Below are positions 51,600-60,395 of a DNA stretch of 64,000 nucleotides, piece by piece. A program made the position numbers and the translations under genes. The notes under the pieces are model-generated. The model was not told the DNA's origin and searched no databases. It was given only the letters and a program-made list of their open reading frames with translations. The stretch's first letter is position 1, and each line of letters begins with the position of its first letter. Source of the DNA: an uncultured Paracoccaceae bacterium (GTDB taxonomy: Bacteria > Pseudomonadota > Alphaproteobacteria > Rhodobacterales > Rhodobacteraceae); NCBI GenBank assembly GCA_947500055.1, contig CANMQO010000008.1, positions 186,001 to 250,000 on the forward strand, given 5' to 3'.

Positions 51600-51704
51600 C
51601 AACTTATAGTAGCATTTTAATAATGTGATATTTACCCGCATGTTCATACCCCCCAGAAATAGCGAGTAGACAAAGCCAGACCCAACTGTTCCGGGAATAG
51701 CGGC

Positions 51705-51739
51705 AAAAAAATGGGCCCAGGTCGTGACGACCAAGGCCC
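51705..51739 (-). terminator. Terminator of ccr
   Basis: On the minus strand GGGCC pairs with GGCCC outside an inner GGTCGT/ACGACC stem, followed by seven T residues (complement of A at 51705-51711). It is 23 nt after the ccr stop. Confidence 0.85.
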
Positions 51740-51761
51740 TTTCTTGAGTAGCGGCAAGTAG

Positions 51762-53054
51762 TTACCGGTTCTGCGATGCTTCGACCGTATCTTCCAGCGT
51801 GCGCAAACCCATCTTTGGTGACTGCACAAGCACCGCCATATTGCCGGGTTTGTGCTGGTTCTGGCGCATTTTAGTATGCGCCTCCGGAATTTGCGACCAA
51901 TCAAAACATTCTGACATACAGGGATCCAAACGCTGTTCAACCATAAGGTTATTCGCAGCGCTCGCCTGCTTGAGATGTGCAAAGTGGCTGCCTTGCAAAC
52001 GCTTCTGGTGCATCCACATATAGCGCACGTCGAAAGTACAATTGAAACCGGAGGTGCCGGCGCAAATCACGACCATCCCGCCCTTTTTACAGACCAGTGC
52101 CGATACCGGAAATGTGGCCTCCCCAGGGTGTTCGAACACCATATCGACATTGACGCCCTTGCCGGTGATGTCCCAGATCGCCTTGCCGAATTTGCGCGCC
52201 TCTTTCAGCCACACATTATATTCGGGCGTGTTCACGGTAGGCAATTGCCCCCAGCAATCAAAATCATTGCGGTTGATCACGCCTTTCGCACCCAGCGACA
52301 TCACGAATTCACGTTTGCTTTCGTCGCTGATGACGCCAATGGCATTTGCGCCAGCCGTATTGATCAGCTGGATCGCATAGGAACCCAATCCACCTGAAGC
52401 ACCCCAGACCAGAACATTCTGGCCGGGCTTCAGATCATGCGGTTCATGACCAAACAGCATTCGGTACGCCGTCGCGAGGGTGAGTGTATAACACGCACTT
52501 TCTTCCCAGGTCAGGTGCTGTGGGCGACGCATCAATTGTTGCGATTGCACGCAAGTGAATTGGGCAAATGATCCGTCCGGCGTTTCATAGCCCCAGATCC
52601 GCTGGCTGTCGGAAAACATCGGATCGCCGCCGTTGCAGTGTTCATCATCGCCATCATCCTGATTGCAATGGATGACCACCTCATCCCCGACCTTCCAGCG
52701 CTTGACCTTGTCACCCACCGCCCAGACGATACCAGAGGCATCGGACCCGGCGATGTGATAATCAGCCTTATGCACATCAAACGGGCTGATCGGGATACCA
52801 AGACCGGCCCAGACACCGTTATAATTCACGCCCGCCGCCATCACGAGAACAAGCACCTCATGGCTGTCCGGCTTGGGGCAATCGACGGTTTCGATCTGAA
52901 ACGCCTGATCAGGTTCACCATGCCGTTCGCGACGGATCGTCCACGCATACATTTGATTTGGCACATGACCCAAAGGCGGCATTTCGCCCACTTCATAAAG
53001 ATCCTTTTGCGGTGCGTCATACGCGGCCACATCGGCAGATTGATCAAGGGCCAT
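51762..53054 (-). CDS. ccr: Crotonyl-CoA carboxylase/reductase
   Basis: A 430-residue medium-chain dehydrogenase family enzyme that reductively carboxylates crotonyl-CoA with CO2 and NADPH to ethylmalonyl-CoA, the key step of the ethylmalonyl-CoA pathway for acetyl-CoA assimilation. VLVLVMAAGVNYNGVWAGLGIPISPFD, the NADPH region LVWGASGGLGSYAIQLINTAGANAIGVISDE and VFEHPGEATFPVSALVCKKGGMVVICAGTSGFNCTFDVRYMWMHQKRLQGSHFA are characteristic of Ccr. ATG 53054 is preceded by GGAG. A palindrome lies about 118 nt upstream. Confidence 0.96.
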   Translation of the reverse strand: MALDQSADVAAYDAPQKDLYEVGEMPPLGHVPNQMYAWTIRRERHGEPDQAFQIETVDCPKPDSHEVLVLVMAAGVNYNGVWAGLGIPISPFDVHKADYHIAGSDASGIVWAVGDKVKRWKVGDEVVIHCNQDDGDDEHCNGGDPMFSDSQRIWGYETPDGSFAQFTCVQSQQLMRRPQHLTWEESACYTLTLATAYRMLFGHEPHDLKPGQNVLVWGASGGLGSYAIQLINTAGANAIGVISDESKREFVMSLGAKGVINRNDFDCWGQLPTVNTPEYNVWLKEARKFGKAIWDITGKGVNVDMVFEHPGEATFPVSALVCKKGGMVVICAGTSGFNCTFDVRYMWMHQKRLQGSHFAHLKQASAANNLMVEQRLDPCMSECFDWSQIPEAHTKMRQNQHKPGNMAVLVQSPKMGLRTLEDTVEASQNR

Positions 53055-53165
53055 TCCAGTCTCCATCACTCAAGTTCCATAAATTTGCCGCACCGCAGAA
53101 TCGGGGGCTTTCTGGTTGAATACTAGATGGAAGAGTAACGATGCAACCCTATGTGTGCATTTTTT

Positions 53166-53178
53166 GTAATTTAATTAC
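53166..53178. promoter_or_regulatory. Palindrome GTAATTTAATTAC upstream of ccr
   Basis: A perfect 13-nt palindrome (6 bp per arm about one base), about 112-124 nt before the ccr start. Its minus-strand core AATTAAATTAC is found again upstream of ecm at 54674-54684. Confidence 0.6.
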
Positions 53179-53198
53179 TTTGCGAGCGCAGCAATTTC

Positions 53199-54572
53199 CT
53201 AGCTTCTTTCTGCGCCTGCATCGAAATGATGGGCGATTGAGCTGGCGTAGAACTCCAAAACATCGTGACCTTTTGCGGTGACGCCGATCTGGTCCCCGGA
53301 TTCGGAAATCAGTTCGCGTGTGCTTAGACGCAATATTGCATCGGCGACAACTTCCACGGGTTGCCGCCGGGGACGGGGCAGTCCTCGCTCTGCCAGTGCC
53401 GCGGCAGATTTCGTGACAGCGGCAACCAGATCAGCCCTTCCAGTCGTGCCCTCGGCCAGAATATGCCGTGCCACCAGTGGAACACCCAAAACCGGGATGA
53501 CCGCATTGATCCGCTGCATCAATTCCAGCGCCACCGCCTCGGTCAAATCGTCGGATGTGCCCGCAATGAACGTCGATAGCTCAAGCGGCTCTCCAAAGCT
53601 GACGGAGGCCGTGCCGAACCCTTTGAAACGGCGAGTCACACGGGCAAGAAAATGTCCGCTCACGGCGCGGATAACCGTCCAAAGCGGCGGGCGAAACCGC
53701 CGCTTGCCGGATTTGCCTGCTGCGATCAGGAAATTGTCTTCCAGCACGCGGTCATAGTTCAGTGCGACAGGAACGAAGATGACCTCGCGCACCTCCGGGT
53801 CAAAATCTTCGACGATGTAGCTGAGCAATCCCAACTTCGGTGGCGCGGTGCGCCCGGTCAGGCTCAGCCCACCTTCGGGAAACATGGCCTGACTGACACC
53901 GCCACGCGTCGCCATCTGCACATAGCGCGCAAGAACCTTACGATACAGGGCACCACGCGATCTGCGCCTGATAAAATAGGCCCCCATCGCCCGGATAATT
54001 CCCGATAGCGGCCAGACCCGCGCCCATTCACCCACCGCATAGGATAACGCACCAGCATTGGCAGCAAGATAGGTGACCAATACATAATCCATGTTACTGC
54101 GATGGTTCATCACAAAGATGACCGTGGCATCGGGATCAATCTCGGACAAACGTTTGCGATCAAATGTGCCCAGCTTGATCCGGTAAAGAGATTTCGAAAG
54201 CCAACGTGCAATCCGGATACCAAAGCTGAAATATGCTGTGGCCGAAAATGATGGCACAATCTCGCGGGCATAGCGCTGCGCCTGCTCAAAGGCGACATTC
54301 TCGGGGATTTTTTCGGCTTTCGCATGGTCCACAATGGCCTGCGTCACCTCGGGGTCATAAATCAATCGCTGGATCATGTCATAGCGTCGCGACAGCTTGA
54401 AAGGCTCGATCGGGCGCTGCAAACGTTCATTCAACCGCGCGATGGCACGCTCTGCCCGTTTTCGGAAAAACCACCGGACGGATGGGAACAGAAAATGAGA
54501 GGCGAAAGTGACACCCGCGAACAAAACAATCAACAAGAACGCCCAAAGGGGCATGGAAACAGTCTGCGTCAT
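53199..54572 (-). CDS. Glycerol-3-phosphate acyltransferase-like (PlsB-type) protein
   Basis: About 457 residues. The N-terminus is one membrane anchor (PLWAFLLIVLFAGVTFASHFLF). The acyltransferase block has the HX4D motif NHRSNMDYV (H-x4-D), a second block around ALYRKVLARYVQMATRGG and the third motif MFPEGGLSLTG. The last 60 residues are not typical of PlsB. Acylates glycerol phosphate or lysophosphatidate at the inner membrane. It is upstream of ccr on the same strand. The start MTQTVS at 54572 is chosen; an earlier start at 54623 gives a non-conserved tail. Confidence 0.82.
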   Translation of the reverse strand: MTQTVSMPLWAFLLIVLFAGVTFASHFLFPSVRWFFRKRAERAIARLNERLQRPIEPFKLSRRYDMIQRLIYDPEVTQAIVDHAKAEKIPENVAFEQAQRYAREIVPSFSATAYFSFGIRIARWLSKSLYRIKLGTFDRKRLSEIDPDATVIFVMNHRSNMDYVLVTYLAANAGALSYAVGEWARVWPLSGIIRAMGAYFIRRRSRGALYRKVLARYVQMATRGGVSQAMFPEGGLSLTGRTAPPKLGLLSYIVEDFDPEVREVIFVPVALNYDRVLEDNFLIAAGKSGKRRFRPPLWTVIRAVSGHFLARVTRRFKGFGTASVSFGEPLELSTFIAGTSDDLTEAVALELMQRINAVIPVLGVPLVARHILAEGTTGRADLVAAVTKSAAALAERGLPRPRRQPVEVVADAILRLSTRELISESGDQIGVTAKGHDVLEFYASSIAHHFDAGAERS

Positions 54573-54632
54573 AAGGGGACCGTGACAGGCTATGCGCAAA
54601 TGGTAAATCCCGTCATGCCGCAACGCAGCGAA

Positions 54633-54662
54633 TTGACAGCGCCATAAAGTGTCCGATAGACG
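54633..54662 (+). promoter_or_regulatory. Possible ecm promoter
   Basis: TTGACA at 54633-54638 is a consensus -35. Hexamers 16-18 nt downstream (GATAGA, ATAGAC, TAGACG) are weak -10 candidates. The palindrome at 54669-54687 would then lie at or just after the start of transcription. Confidence 0.45.
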
Positions 54663-54668
54663 TACCAG

Positions 54669-54687
54669 TGCGAAATTAAATTACGCA
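54669..54687. promoter_or_regulatory. Imperfect 19-nt palindrome upstream of ecm
   Basis: TGCGAAATTAAATTACGCA: eight of nine arm positions pair. The core AATTAAATTAC is identical to the minus-strand core at ccr (53166-53178). It ends 23 nt before the ecm start codon. Confidence 0.6.
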
Positions 54688-54709
54688 GACTGATTCAGGA
54701 GAGCCCGCC

Positions 54710-56677
54710 ATGTCGCAACCGCAGAAAGATCGCCCCTGGCTGTTTCGGACCTATGCCGGGCATTCAACGGCTGCGGCCTCAAATGCGCTTTATCGTGGCA
54801 ACCTTGCAAAAGGGCAAACCGGGCTTTCAGTGGCTTTCGATCTGCCGACACAGACAGGTTATGACAGCGACCATCTTTTGGCGAAGGGCGAGGTCGGCAA
54901 AGTTGGCGTGCCGATCAGCCATCTGGGCGACATGCGCGCATTGTTCAAAGACATTCCGCTGGATCAGATGAACACCTCAATGACGATCAATGCGACCGCG
55001 CCTTGGTTGCTCTCGCTCTATATCGCCGTGGCCGAGGAACAGGGTGCCGATATCAGTACGCTGCAGGGCACCGTACAAAACGACATCATCAAGGAATACC
55101 TGTCGCGTGGCACCTATATCTGCCCGCCAGAGCCTTCTTTGCGAATGATCACCGATGTTGCCGCATACACCCGCACGCATCTGCCAAAATGGAACCCGAT
55201 GAATGTGTGTTCCTACCATCTGCAAGAGGCGGGGGCGACACCTGAGGAAGAGCTTGCATTTGCACTGGCCACCGCCACCGCTGTGCTGGATGATCTGAAA
55301 GGCAAAGTCCCTGCCGAACATTTCCCAGCCATGGTTGGGCGCATTTCGTTTTTTGTGAATGCAGGTATTCGTTTCGTGACGGAGCTTTGCAAAATGCGGG
55401 CATTCGTCGAATTGTGGGATGAGATTTGCGAAGCCCGTTACGGGGTCGAGGACCCGAAATACCGCCGTTTCCGCTATGGCGTACAGGTCAATTCGCTCGG
55501 CCTGACAGAACAGCAGCCGGAAAACAACGTCTATCGGATTTTGCTGGAAACGCTGGCGGTCACGCTATCGAAAAAGGCGCGTGCCCGGGCAGTACAATTA
55601 CCCGCCTGGAACGAAGCACTCGGCCTGCCCCGCCCTTGGGACCAGCAATGGTCGCTGCGCATGCAGCAGATTCTGGCCTACGAAACGGACCTTCTGGAAT
55701 TTGATGATCTGTTCGATAAAAACCCTGCCATCGAGCGCAAAGTGAATGAACTGAAGGTGGGCGCACGTGCAGAACTGGCGCAAATTGACGGAATGGGCGG
55801 TGCGGTAGGCGCAATTGCCTATATGAAATCGCGCCTTGTGGAAAGTAACGCTGCCCGCATCAGCGGAATTGAAAAGGGCGACACCACCGTTGTCGGTGTC
55901 AATAAATGGCAAATGGGCGAACCTTCACCTCTGACGGCCGGGGATGACGCAATCATGGTGTCCGATCCAGAAGCGGAGGCAGATCAGCTGCAGCGTTTGA
56001 AATCGTGGAAAGCGGGCCGCAATGATAGCGAGGTGCGAACAGCCCTGTCCGCGTTGCGTGAAGCCGCGAAAACCGGCACCAACATCATGCCGCCATCCAT
56101 CGCCTGCGCAAAGGCAGGTGTCACAACGGGGGAATGGGCCGAGGTCATCCGGGCTGTCTTTGGTCAATATCGCGCGCCGACAGGGGTGAGCAGCAATCCG
56201 TCAAACCAGACCGAAGGGCTGGATGACTTGCGCAATCAGGTTGATTTGGTGAGCCAGGCCCTGGGTCGCCGATTGAAATTCCTGGTCGGCAAGCCGGGCC
56301 TTGACGGGCATTCCAACGGCGCCGAACAAATTGCAACACGCGCCCGCGATTGCGGCATGGATATTTCCTATGAAGGTATTCGCCTGACACCCGACGAAAT
56401 AGTAGAGGCGGCCAAAAATGATGACGCCCATGTCATCGGGCTTTCAATTCTGTCAGGTTCACATATTCCGCTTGTGCGTGATATCATCGAAAAACTGAAA
56501 GTGGCCGGCATCGGGCATATTCCGGTTATTGCCGGCGGTATTATCCCGGATGAAGACGCAGCAGAACTGCGCGCCATGGGGGTCGCAAAAGTCTATACAC
56601 CAAAGGACTTTGAATTGAACAAAATCATGATAGATATTGTGGCGATCGTTGACCCCCGCTTGGTCGCAGCTGAATAG
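54710..56677 (+). CDS. ecm: Ethylmalonyl-CoA mutase (MeaA type)
   Basis: A 655-residue adenosylcobalamin enzyme converting ethylmalonyl-CoA to methylsuccinyl-CoA. The N-terminal part carries RPWLFRTYAGHSTAAASNALYRGNLAKGQTGLSVAFDLPTQTGYD, the mutase barrel start, and the B12 domain has the DxHxxG cobalt-ligand motif at D532-G-H534-S-N-G in GKPGLDGHSNGAEQIA. The single-chain form with both domains and the 655 length match ethylmalonyl-CoA mutase (former MeaA) rather than methylmalonyl-CoA mutase, which is an inference from order and neighbourhood with ccr. Confidence 0.9.
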   Translation: MSQPQKDRPWLFRTYAGHSTAAASNALYRGNLAKGQTGLSVAFDLPTQTGYDSDHLLAKGEVGKVGVPISHLGDMRALFKDIPLDQMNTSMTINATAPWLLSLYIAVAEEQGADISTLQGTVQNDIIKEYLSRGTYICPPEPSLRMITDVAAYTRTHLPKWNPMNVCSYHLQEAGATPEEELAFALATATAVLDDLKGKVPAEHFPAMVGRISFFVNAGIRFVTELCKMRAFVELWDEICEARYGVEDPKYRRFRYGVQVNSLGLTEQQPENNVYRILLETLAVTLSKKARARAVQLPAWNEALGLPRPWDQQWSLRMQQILAYETDLLEFDDLFDKNPAIERKVNELKVGARAELAQIDGMGGAVGAIAYMKSRLVESNAARISGIEKGDTTVVGVNKWQMGEPSPLTAGDDAIMVSDPEAEADQLQRLKSWKAGRNDSEVRTALSALREAAKTGTNIMPPSIACAKAGVTTGEWAEVIRAVFGQYRAPTGVSSNPSNQTEGLDDLRNQVDLVSQALGRRLKFLVGKPGLDGHSNGAEQIATRARDCGMDISYEGIRLTPDEIVEAAKNDDAHVIGLSILSGSHIPLVRDIIEKLKVAGIGHIPVIAGGIIPDEDAAELRAMGVAKVYTPKDFELNKIMIDIVAIVDPRLVAAE

Positions 56678-56711
56678 ACAAGAATCTCTTATCCTTACAC
56701 TTTTGTATACG

Positions 56712-56731
56712 GGCAGGCATTTTTGGCTGCC
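56712..56731 (+). terminator. Weak hairpin after ecm
   Basis: GGCAG (56712-56716) with CTGCC (56727-56731), loop including ATTTTT, followed by TTTG. Stem is short, so confidence is limited. Confidence 0.45.
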
Positions 56732-56782
56732 TTTGTCTGCGATTGGCTGGTAATGACCGGATGCTGAATACTGGAGACAATA

Positions 56783-57124
56783 ATGAAACCTGATCTGAAA
56801 TCCATGACCCGCAAGGAGCTGGAAAAGCTCAAGGCAGATGTGGAAAAGGCGCTGACGAAGGTGGCCGAAAAAGAAAAGAAGGCTGCACTTGCCGCCGCCC
56901 AAAAAGCAGCTGCTGCGCATGGGTATTCTTTGGCTGAAATCACCGGCGACGCACCAGCGCCCAAGAAACGCCGCAAGGGGAAACCCGGTCCGAAAAAGGC
57001 TGCTGTCCCCAAGTACCGTAACCCGAATGATGCCGACCAGACCTGGACTGGAAAAGGTCGTCAGCCACAATGGTTCAAGGATGCGATTTCCGCTGGTACG
57101 TCCCCGGATGCGATGGAAATCTAA
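56783..57124 (+). CDS. H-NS family nucleoid-associated protein (HvrA-like)
   Basis: A 113-residue H-NS-type protein. The N-terminal coiled helices (MTRKELEKLKADVEKALTKVAEKEKKAALAAAQ) serve for dimerisation, a basic linker KKRRKGKPGPKK (61-72) follows, and the C-terminal DNA-binding core is KYRNPNDADQTWTGKGRQPQWF, with the TWTGKGRQP loop at 87-95. HvrA in Rhodobacter is the related protein. It would silence AT-rich genes; no target is evident here, although AT-rich islands occur in this window. Confidence 0.92.
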   Translation: MKPDLKSMTRKELEKLKADVEKALTKVAEKEKKAALAAAQKAAAAHGYSLAEITGDAPAPKKRRKGKPGPKKAAVPKYRNPNDADQTWTGKGRQPQWFKDAISAGTSPDAMEI

Positions 57125-57230
57125 GGCAGCCTACGGCGCTCCTTTGCAATGATGGGGCGCTGTGGGATTTTCGCCCTCCCCCTTTCCGGTTTGAGCGCCT
57201 AAACTGGCGTGAAATCGAAAGGATCCTCGC

Positions 57231-57935
57231 ATGACAATTCATATTGGCGCCCAAAAAGGTGACATCGCCCCGACCGTCCTGATGCCCGGTGACCCATACC
57301 GCGCAAAATGGGCGGCCGAGACGTTTCTGGACAATCCCAAATGCATCAATGAGGTGCGGGGCATGCTGGGGTTCACCGGCACCTGGCAAGGACACCCGGT
57401 CACAATCCAGGGTTCGGGTATGGGCATGCCCTCCCTGTCGATCTACGCCAACGAATTGATTTCCGAATATGACGTCCAAACGCTGATCCGCATCGGGTCA
57501 TGCGGTGGCATGCAGGACAAGGTGGGCATTCGGGATGTGGTCCTTGCAATGACAGCATCCACCCTGTCCACACCGTCGCGCGGGATATTCAAGGAACTGA
57601 ACTTCGCGCCATGTGCGGATTACGCATTGCTTGCCGCCGCCCATCAGGCCGCAACCGACAAGCAGGTGCCTGTTCATGTTGGCGGCATCTATTCGTCAGA
57701 TGTGTTTTACGATGAACGCCCTGACCTGAACGAACAAATGATGCGGCACGGCATTCTCGGGGTCGAGATGGAAGCGGCGGAATTGTATAATCTCGCCGCG
57801 CGCCATGGTCGGCGGGCACTGGCCGTCCTGACGGTCAGCGATCACCTGATCACGCATGAAGCCCTGCCCGCCGAGGATCGCGAAAAATCCTTTGGTGATA
57901 TGGTTGAGATCGCGCTGACAGCCGCCTTCGCATGA
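57231..57935 (+). CDS. deoD: Purine nucleoside phosphorylase, DeoD type
   Basis: A 234-residue hexameric-type [36 protein letters not shown], the central [32 protein letters not shown] and the C-terminal [16 protein letters not shown] are the DeoD pattern. This family is distinct from the class II enzyme at 44987-45793, so the window has two PNPs. It overlaps the aldo/keto reductase gene by 4 nt. GGATCC-spaced AAAGGA precedes the ATG. Confidence 0.93.
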   Translation: MTIHIGAQKGDIAPTVLMPGDPYRAKWAAETFLDNPKCINEVRGMLGFTGTWQGHPVTIQGSGMGMPSLSIYANELISEYDVQTLIRIGSCGGMQDKVGIRDVVLAMTASTLSTPSRGIFKELNFAPCADYALLAAAHQAATDKQVPVHVGGIYSSDVFYDERPDLNEQMMRHGILGVEMEAAELYNLAARHGRRALAVLTVSDHLITHEALPAEDREKSFGDMVEIALTAAFA

Positions 57936-58918
57936 AACAGCGCAGGTTGGGTAGCGGCGGACCTGAGGTCGGCGCGATTGGCCTGGGGTGCATGTCTTTT
58001 GGCGGCAGCGCTTCGGGGCTGACCGATGATCGCACCAGTTTCAGCGCGATGGATCAGGCGTGGGAAATGGGCATCACGCATTTCGATACCGCCAACGTCT
58101 ATGGTCCGCTGGCCTCCGAGCAGGTCATGGGCAAGTGGATCGCGGATCGTGGGCACAGGCCCCGTATCGCGACAAAGGCCAGCATTCAGCGTAACCCCGA
58201 ACATCCAGTCAATAATGATCCCGCCTATCTGGAGAAGGAGCTGAACGGATCATTGCAGCGTTTGGGTGTGGAGTATGTCGATCTGTTCTACATCCACCGG
58301 CGCGAACAGGCCGTACCCATTGCCGATGTGGCCGGGTTCATGGGACGCATGATTGAGAAAGGCAAGATCGGCGGCTGGGGTCTATCCGAAATTTCGCCAA
58401 CAACGCTGCGCCGGGCGCATGCCGAAACGCCCGTCCGAGCGGTGCAAAACGAATATTCACTTTGGACGCGGCAACCCGAATTGGGACTGTTGCAGGAATG
58501 CGGCCGGCTGGGCGTAGCCTTTGTCGCGTTTTCGCCGCTGGCCCGAGGCGTCTTCGGGCGTGACATTATTAACCCAAAGGATGAAGATTTCGGACCGTTC
58601 CGGGCTGAAATGCCCCGTTTTCATCCCGAAAACTGGCGCAAGAACAAGAAACAGGCCGCAAAGCTGCATGCGCTCGCGGAAGAACTCTGCGTGCCGGCCC
58701 CGGTGCTGGCCCTCGCGTGGATCCTTGCGCAGGGTGACCACATCATTCCGATCCCGGGCAGCCGCACGGCAGATCATATCGGGGACTGGGATGCGGCGGA
58801 TGGGATCGAGATGACAGGCGACCTGCTTGATCGGATCGAAGCCATCCTGCCCGTCGGCTGGGCATGGGGCGACAGATATAGCGCGGGGCAATCACGCGCA
58901 CCGGAGCGGTATTGCTAG
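57932..58918 (+). CDS. Aldo/keto reductase
   Basis: A 328-residue AKR. The opening [20 protein letters not shown] and [17 protein letters not shown] give the start of the barrel with the catalytic tyrosine (VYG); [13 protein letters not shown] is near the catalytic lysine and [20 protein letters not shown] carries the catalytic histidine. Late phrase [13 protein letters not shown] is the NADPH region. Substrate unknown. It follows deoD with a 4-nt overlap. Confidence 0.9.
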   Translation: MKQRRLGSGGPEVGAIGLGCMSFGGSASGLTDDRTSFSAMDQAWEMGITHFDTANVYGPLASEQVMGKWIADRGHRPRIATKASIQRNPEHPVNNDPAYLEKELNGSLQRLGVEYVDLFYIHRREQAVPIADVAGFMGRMIEKGKIGGWGLSEISPTTLRRAHAETPVRAVQNEYSLWTRQPELGLLQECGRLGVAFVAFSPLARGVFGRDIINPKDEDFGPFRAEMPRFHPENWRKNKKQAAKLHALAEELCVPAPVLALAWILAQGDHIIPIPGSRTADHIGDWDAADGIEMTGDLLDRIEAILPVGWAWGDRYSAGQSRAPERYC

Positions 58919-58947
58919 ATGTACCGCCGTCCCGGGACGCGTTGCGC

Positions 58948-59727
58948 TTAGACGACGCGCTCGACCATCATCTTTTTGATATGCGCAATTGCCTTGGCGG
59001 GGTTCAGACCTTTCGGGCAAGTCTTGGCGCAGTTCATGATCGTGTGGCAGCGATAGAGCTTGAACGGGTCTTCCAACTCGTCCAGACGCTCGCCCGTGGC
59101 CTCATCCCGGCTGTCGATGATCCAGCGATAGGCATGCAGCAGGGCTGCCGGCCCCAGATAGCGGTCGCCATTCCACCAATAGGACGGGCATGATGTGGAA
59201 CAGGAGGCACACATGACACATTCATATAGGCCGTCCAGTTTCTTGCGGTCCTCAATGGATTGCTTCCATTCCTTGGCAGGCCGGTTCGTCTTTGTCTCAA
59301 GCCATGGCATGATAGAGGCGTGCTGCGCATAGAAATGGGTCAGATCAGGAATCAGATCCTTCACCACCGGCATATGTGGCAGCGGATAGATTTTCACATC
59401 ACCCTTCACATCATCCATTCCATAGATACAGGCCAATGTGTTGATACCGTCGATATTCATCGCACAGGACCCGCAAATTCCTTCGCGGCAAGACCGGCGG
59501 AAGGTCAGGGTCGGGTCAATCTCGTTCTTGATCTTGATCAGCGCGTCAAGAACCATCGGGCCACAGCTATCCATATCGACGAAATAGGTATCCAGCGACG
59601 GGTTCTTGCCATCATCAGGGTTCCAGCGATAAATCTGCACCTTCCGCAGATTGGTGGCCCCTTCGGGTTTCGGCCATGTCTTGCCCACGGTCATCCGGGA
59701 ATTCTTGGGCAGGGTCAGTTGTACCAT
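58948..59727 (-). CDS. sdhB: Succinate dehydrogenase iron-sulfur subunit
   Basis: A 259-residue subunit linking FAD to the quinone. The [2Fe-2S] site is in [19 protein letters not shown] with a further cysteine in TLACIYG. The [4Fe-4S] and [3Fe-4S] sites are in [20 protein letters not shown] and [19 protein letters not shown]. Length is normal. It is the last gene of sdhCDA-x-x-B and is convergent to the aldo/keto reductase gene. Confidence 0.97.
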   Translation of the reverse strand: MVQLTLPKNSRMTVGKTWPKPEGATNLRKVQIYRWNPDDGKNPSLDTYFVDMDSCGPMVLDALIKIKNEIDPTLTFRRSCREGICGSCAMNIDGINTLACIYGMDDVKGDVKIYPLPHMPVVKDLIPDLTHFYAQHASIMPWLETKTNRPAKEWKQSIEDRKKLDGLYECVMCASCSTSCPSYWWNGDRYLGPAALLHAYRWIIDSRDEATGERLDELEDPFKLYRCHTIMNCAKTCPKGLNPAKAIAHIKKMMVERVV

Positions 59728-59766
59728 TTTTCAGTTCCTTCCGCTCAAGGCCTTCGCCTCAAATCG

Positions 59767-60057
59767 TCAAATCGCGCGCAGGCGGGCTGGCCGGATCGGC
59801 GGCTCACCTGTCAATTCAAACACACATGTTTCATAGACTTCCAACGGGTCACGCCCGCGCAACAGGTCAGAACTCAGACCGATGCTGGCGCTGGCAAAAG
59901 GGCCCCCATTGCTGCTCGCCCCGATTGTCAGATCCACCTCGGGTGCCTGCGCCGCACGCGCGCGTTCTTCGCAACGCGCCGCCGCCTGTTCGGGTGTCGG
60001 TGCCGCACAGCCAGTAACCAGCGCCGCCAGGCCAAGGAGGAGCCCGCTTCGGATCAC
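59767..60057 (-). CDS. Small lipoprotein within the sdh operon (second)
   Basis: A 96-residue protein. The lipobox LVTGC is at residues 13-17 (LAALVTGC before AAPTPEQ). The mature part has an early CEERARAAQ and a late CVFELTG, so one cysteine pair could bridge. ASIGLSSDLLRGRDPLEVYETCVFEL is conserved-looking. No family recognised. It starts at GTG 60057, overlapping the previous gene (GTGA). It is placed between sdhA and sdhB. Confidence 0.6.
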   Translation of the reverse strand: MIRSGLLLGLAALVTGCAAPTPEQAAARCEERARAAQAPEVDLTIGASSNGGPFASASIGLSSDLLRGRDPLEVYETCVFELTGEPPIRPARLRAI

Positions 60058-60395
60058 AACGCGCCCAGCGCCCCGATCAGGTTACCCGCTGTCAGCGTTT
60101 TTTCCGCGATACATTGCACCGTCTGCGGCCGTTGCGCGATGCCAAGGACCAGTTCGGTCGTCTGCGCCGTGGTGCCAACAACCGCTGCCTGCGCAATCTG
60201 CAGCACCTCGGCGCCCGTAGCGTTATCGATCACGCAATCGGTTACGTTGCTCAGGTCCGCGCCGGGAAAACGCGCCGCCAGCACGTTATTAACCACTCCT
60301 TTTGCAGCCTCGCGCGCCAGACGATCCGCATCACCGCCACCATCAGCACAAGCGGTCAACACAAATAGACCCAGCATAAACGTCAATGCACGCAT
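60054..60395 (-). CDS. Small lipoprotein within the sdh operon (first)
   Basis: A 113-residue protein. Lipobox LTAC is in [19 protein letters not shown]. The mature region is small-residue rich (GDADRLAREAAKGVVNNVLAARFPGADLSNVTDCVIDNATGAEVLQIAQAAVVGTTAQT). I do not recognise the family, although succinate-dehydrogenase neighbours of this kind occur in this bacterial group. Its start shares one base with the sdhA stop (TGATG). Confidence 0.65.
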   Translation of the reverse strand: MRALTFMLGLFVLTACADGGGDADRLAREAAKGVVNNVLAARFPGADLSNVTDCVIDNATGAEVLQIAQAAVVGTTAQTTELVLGIAQRPQTVQCIAEKTLTAGNLIGALGAL

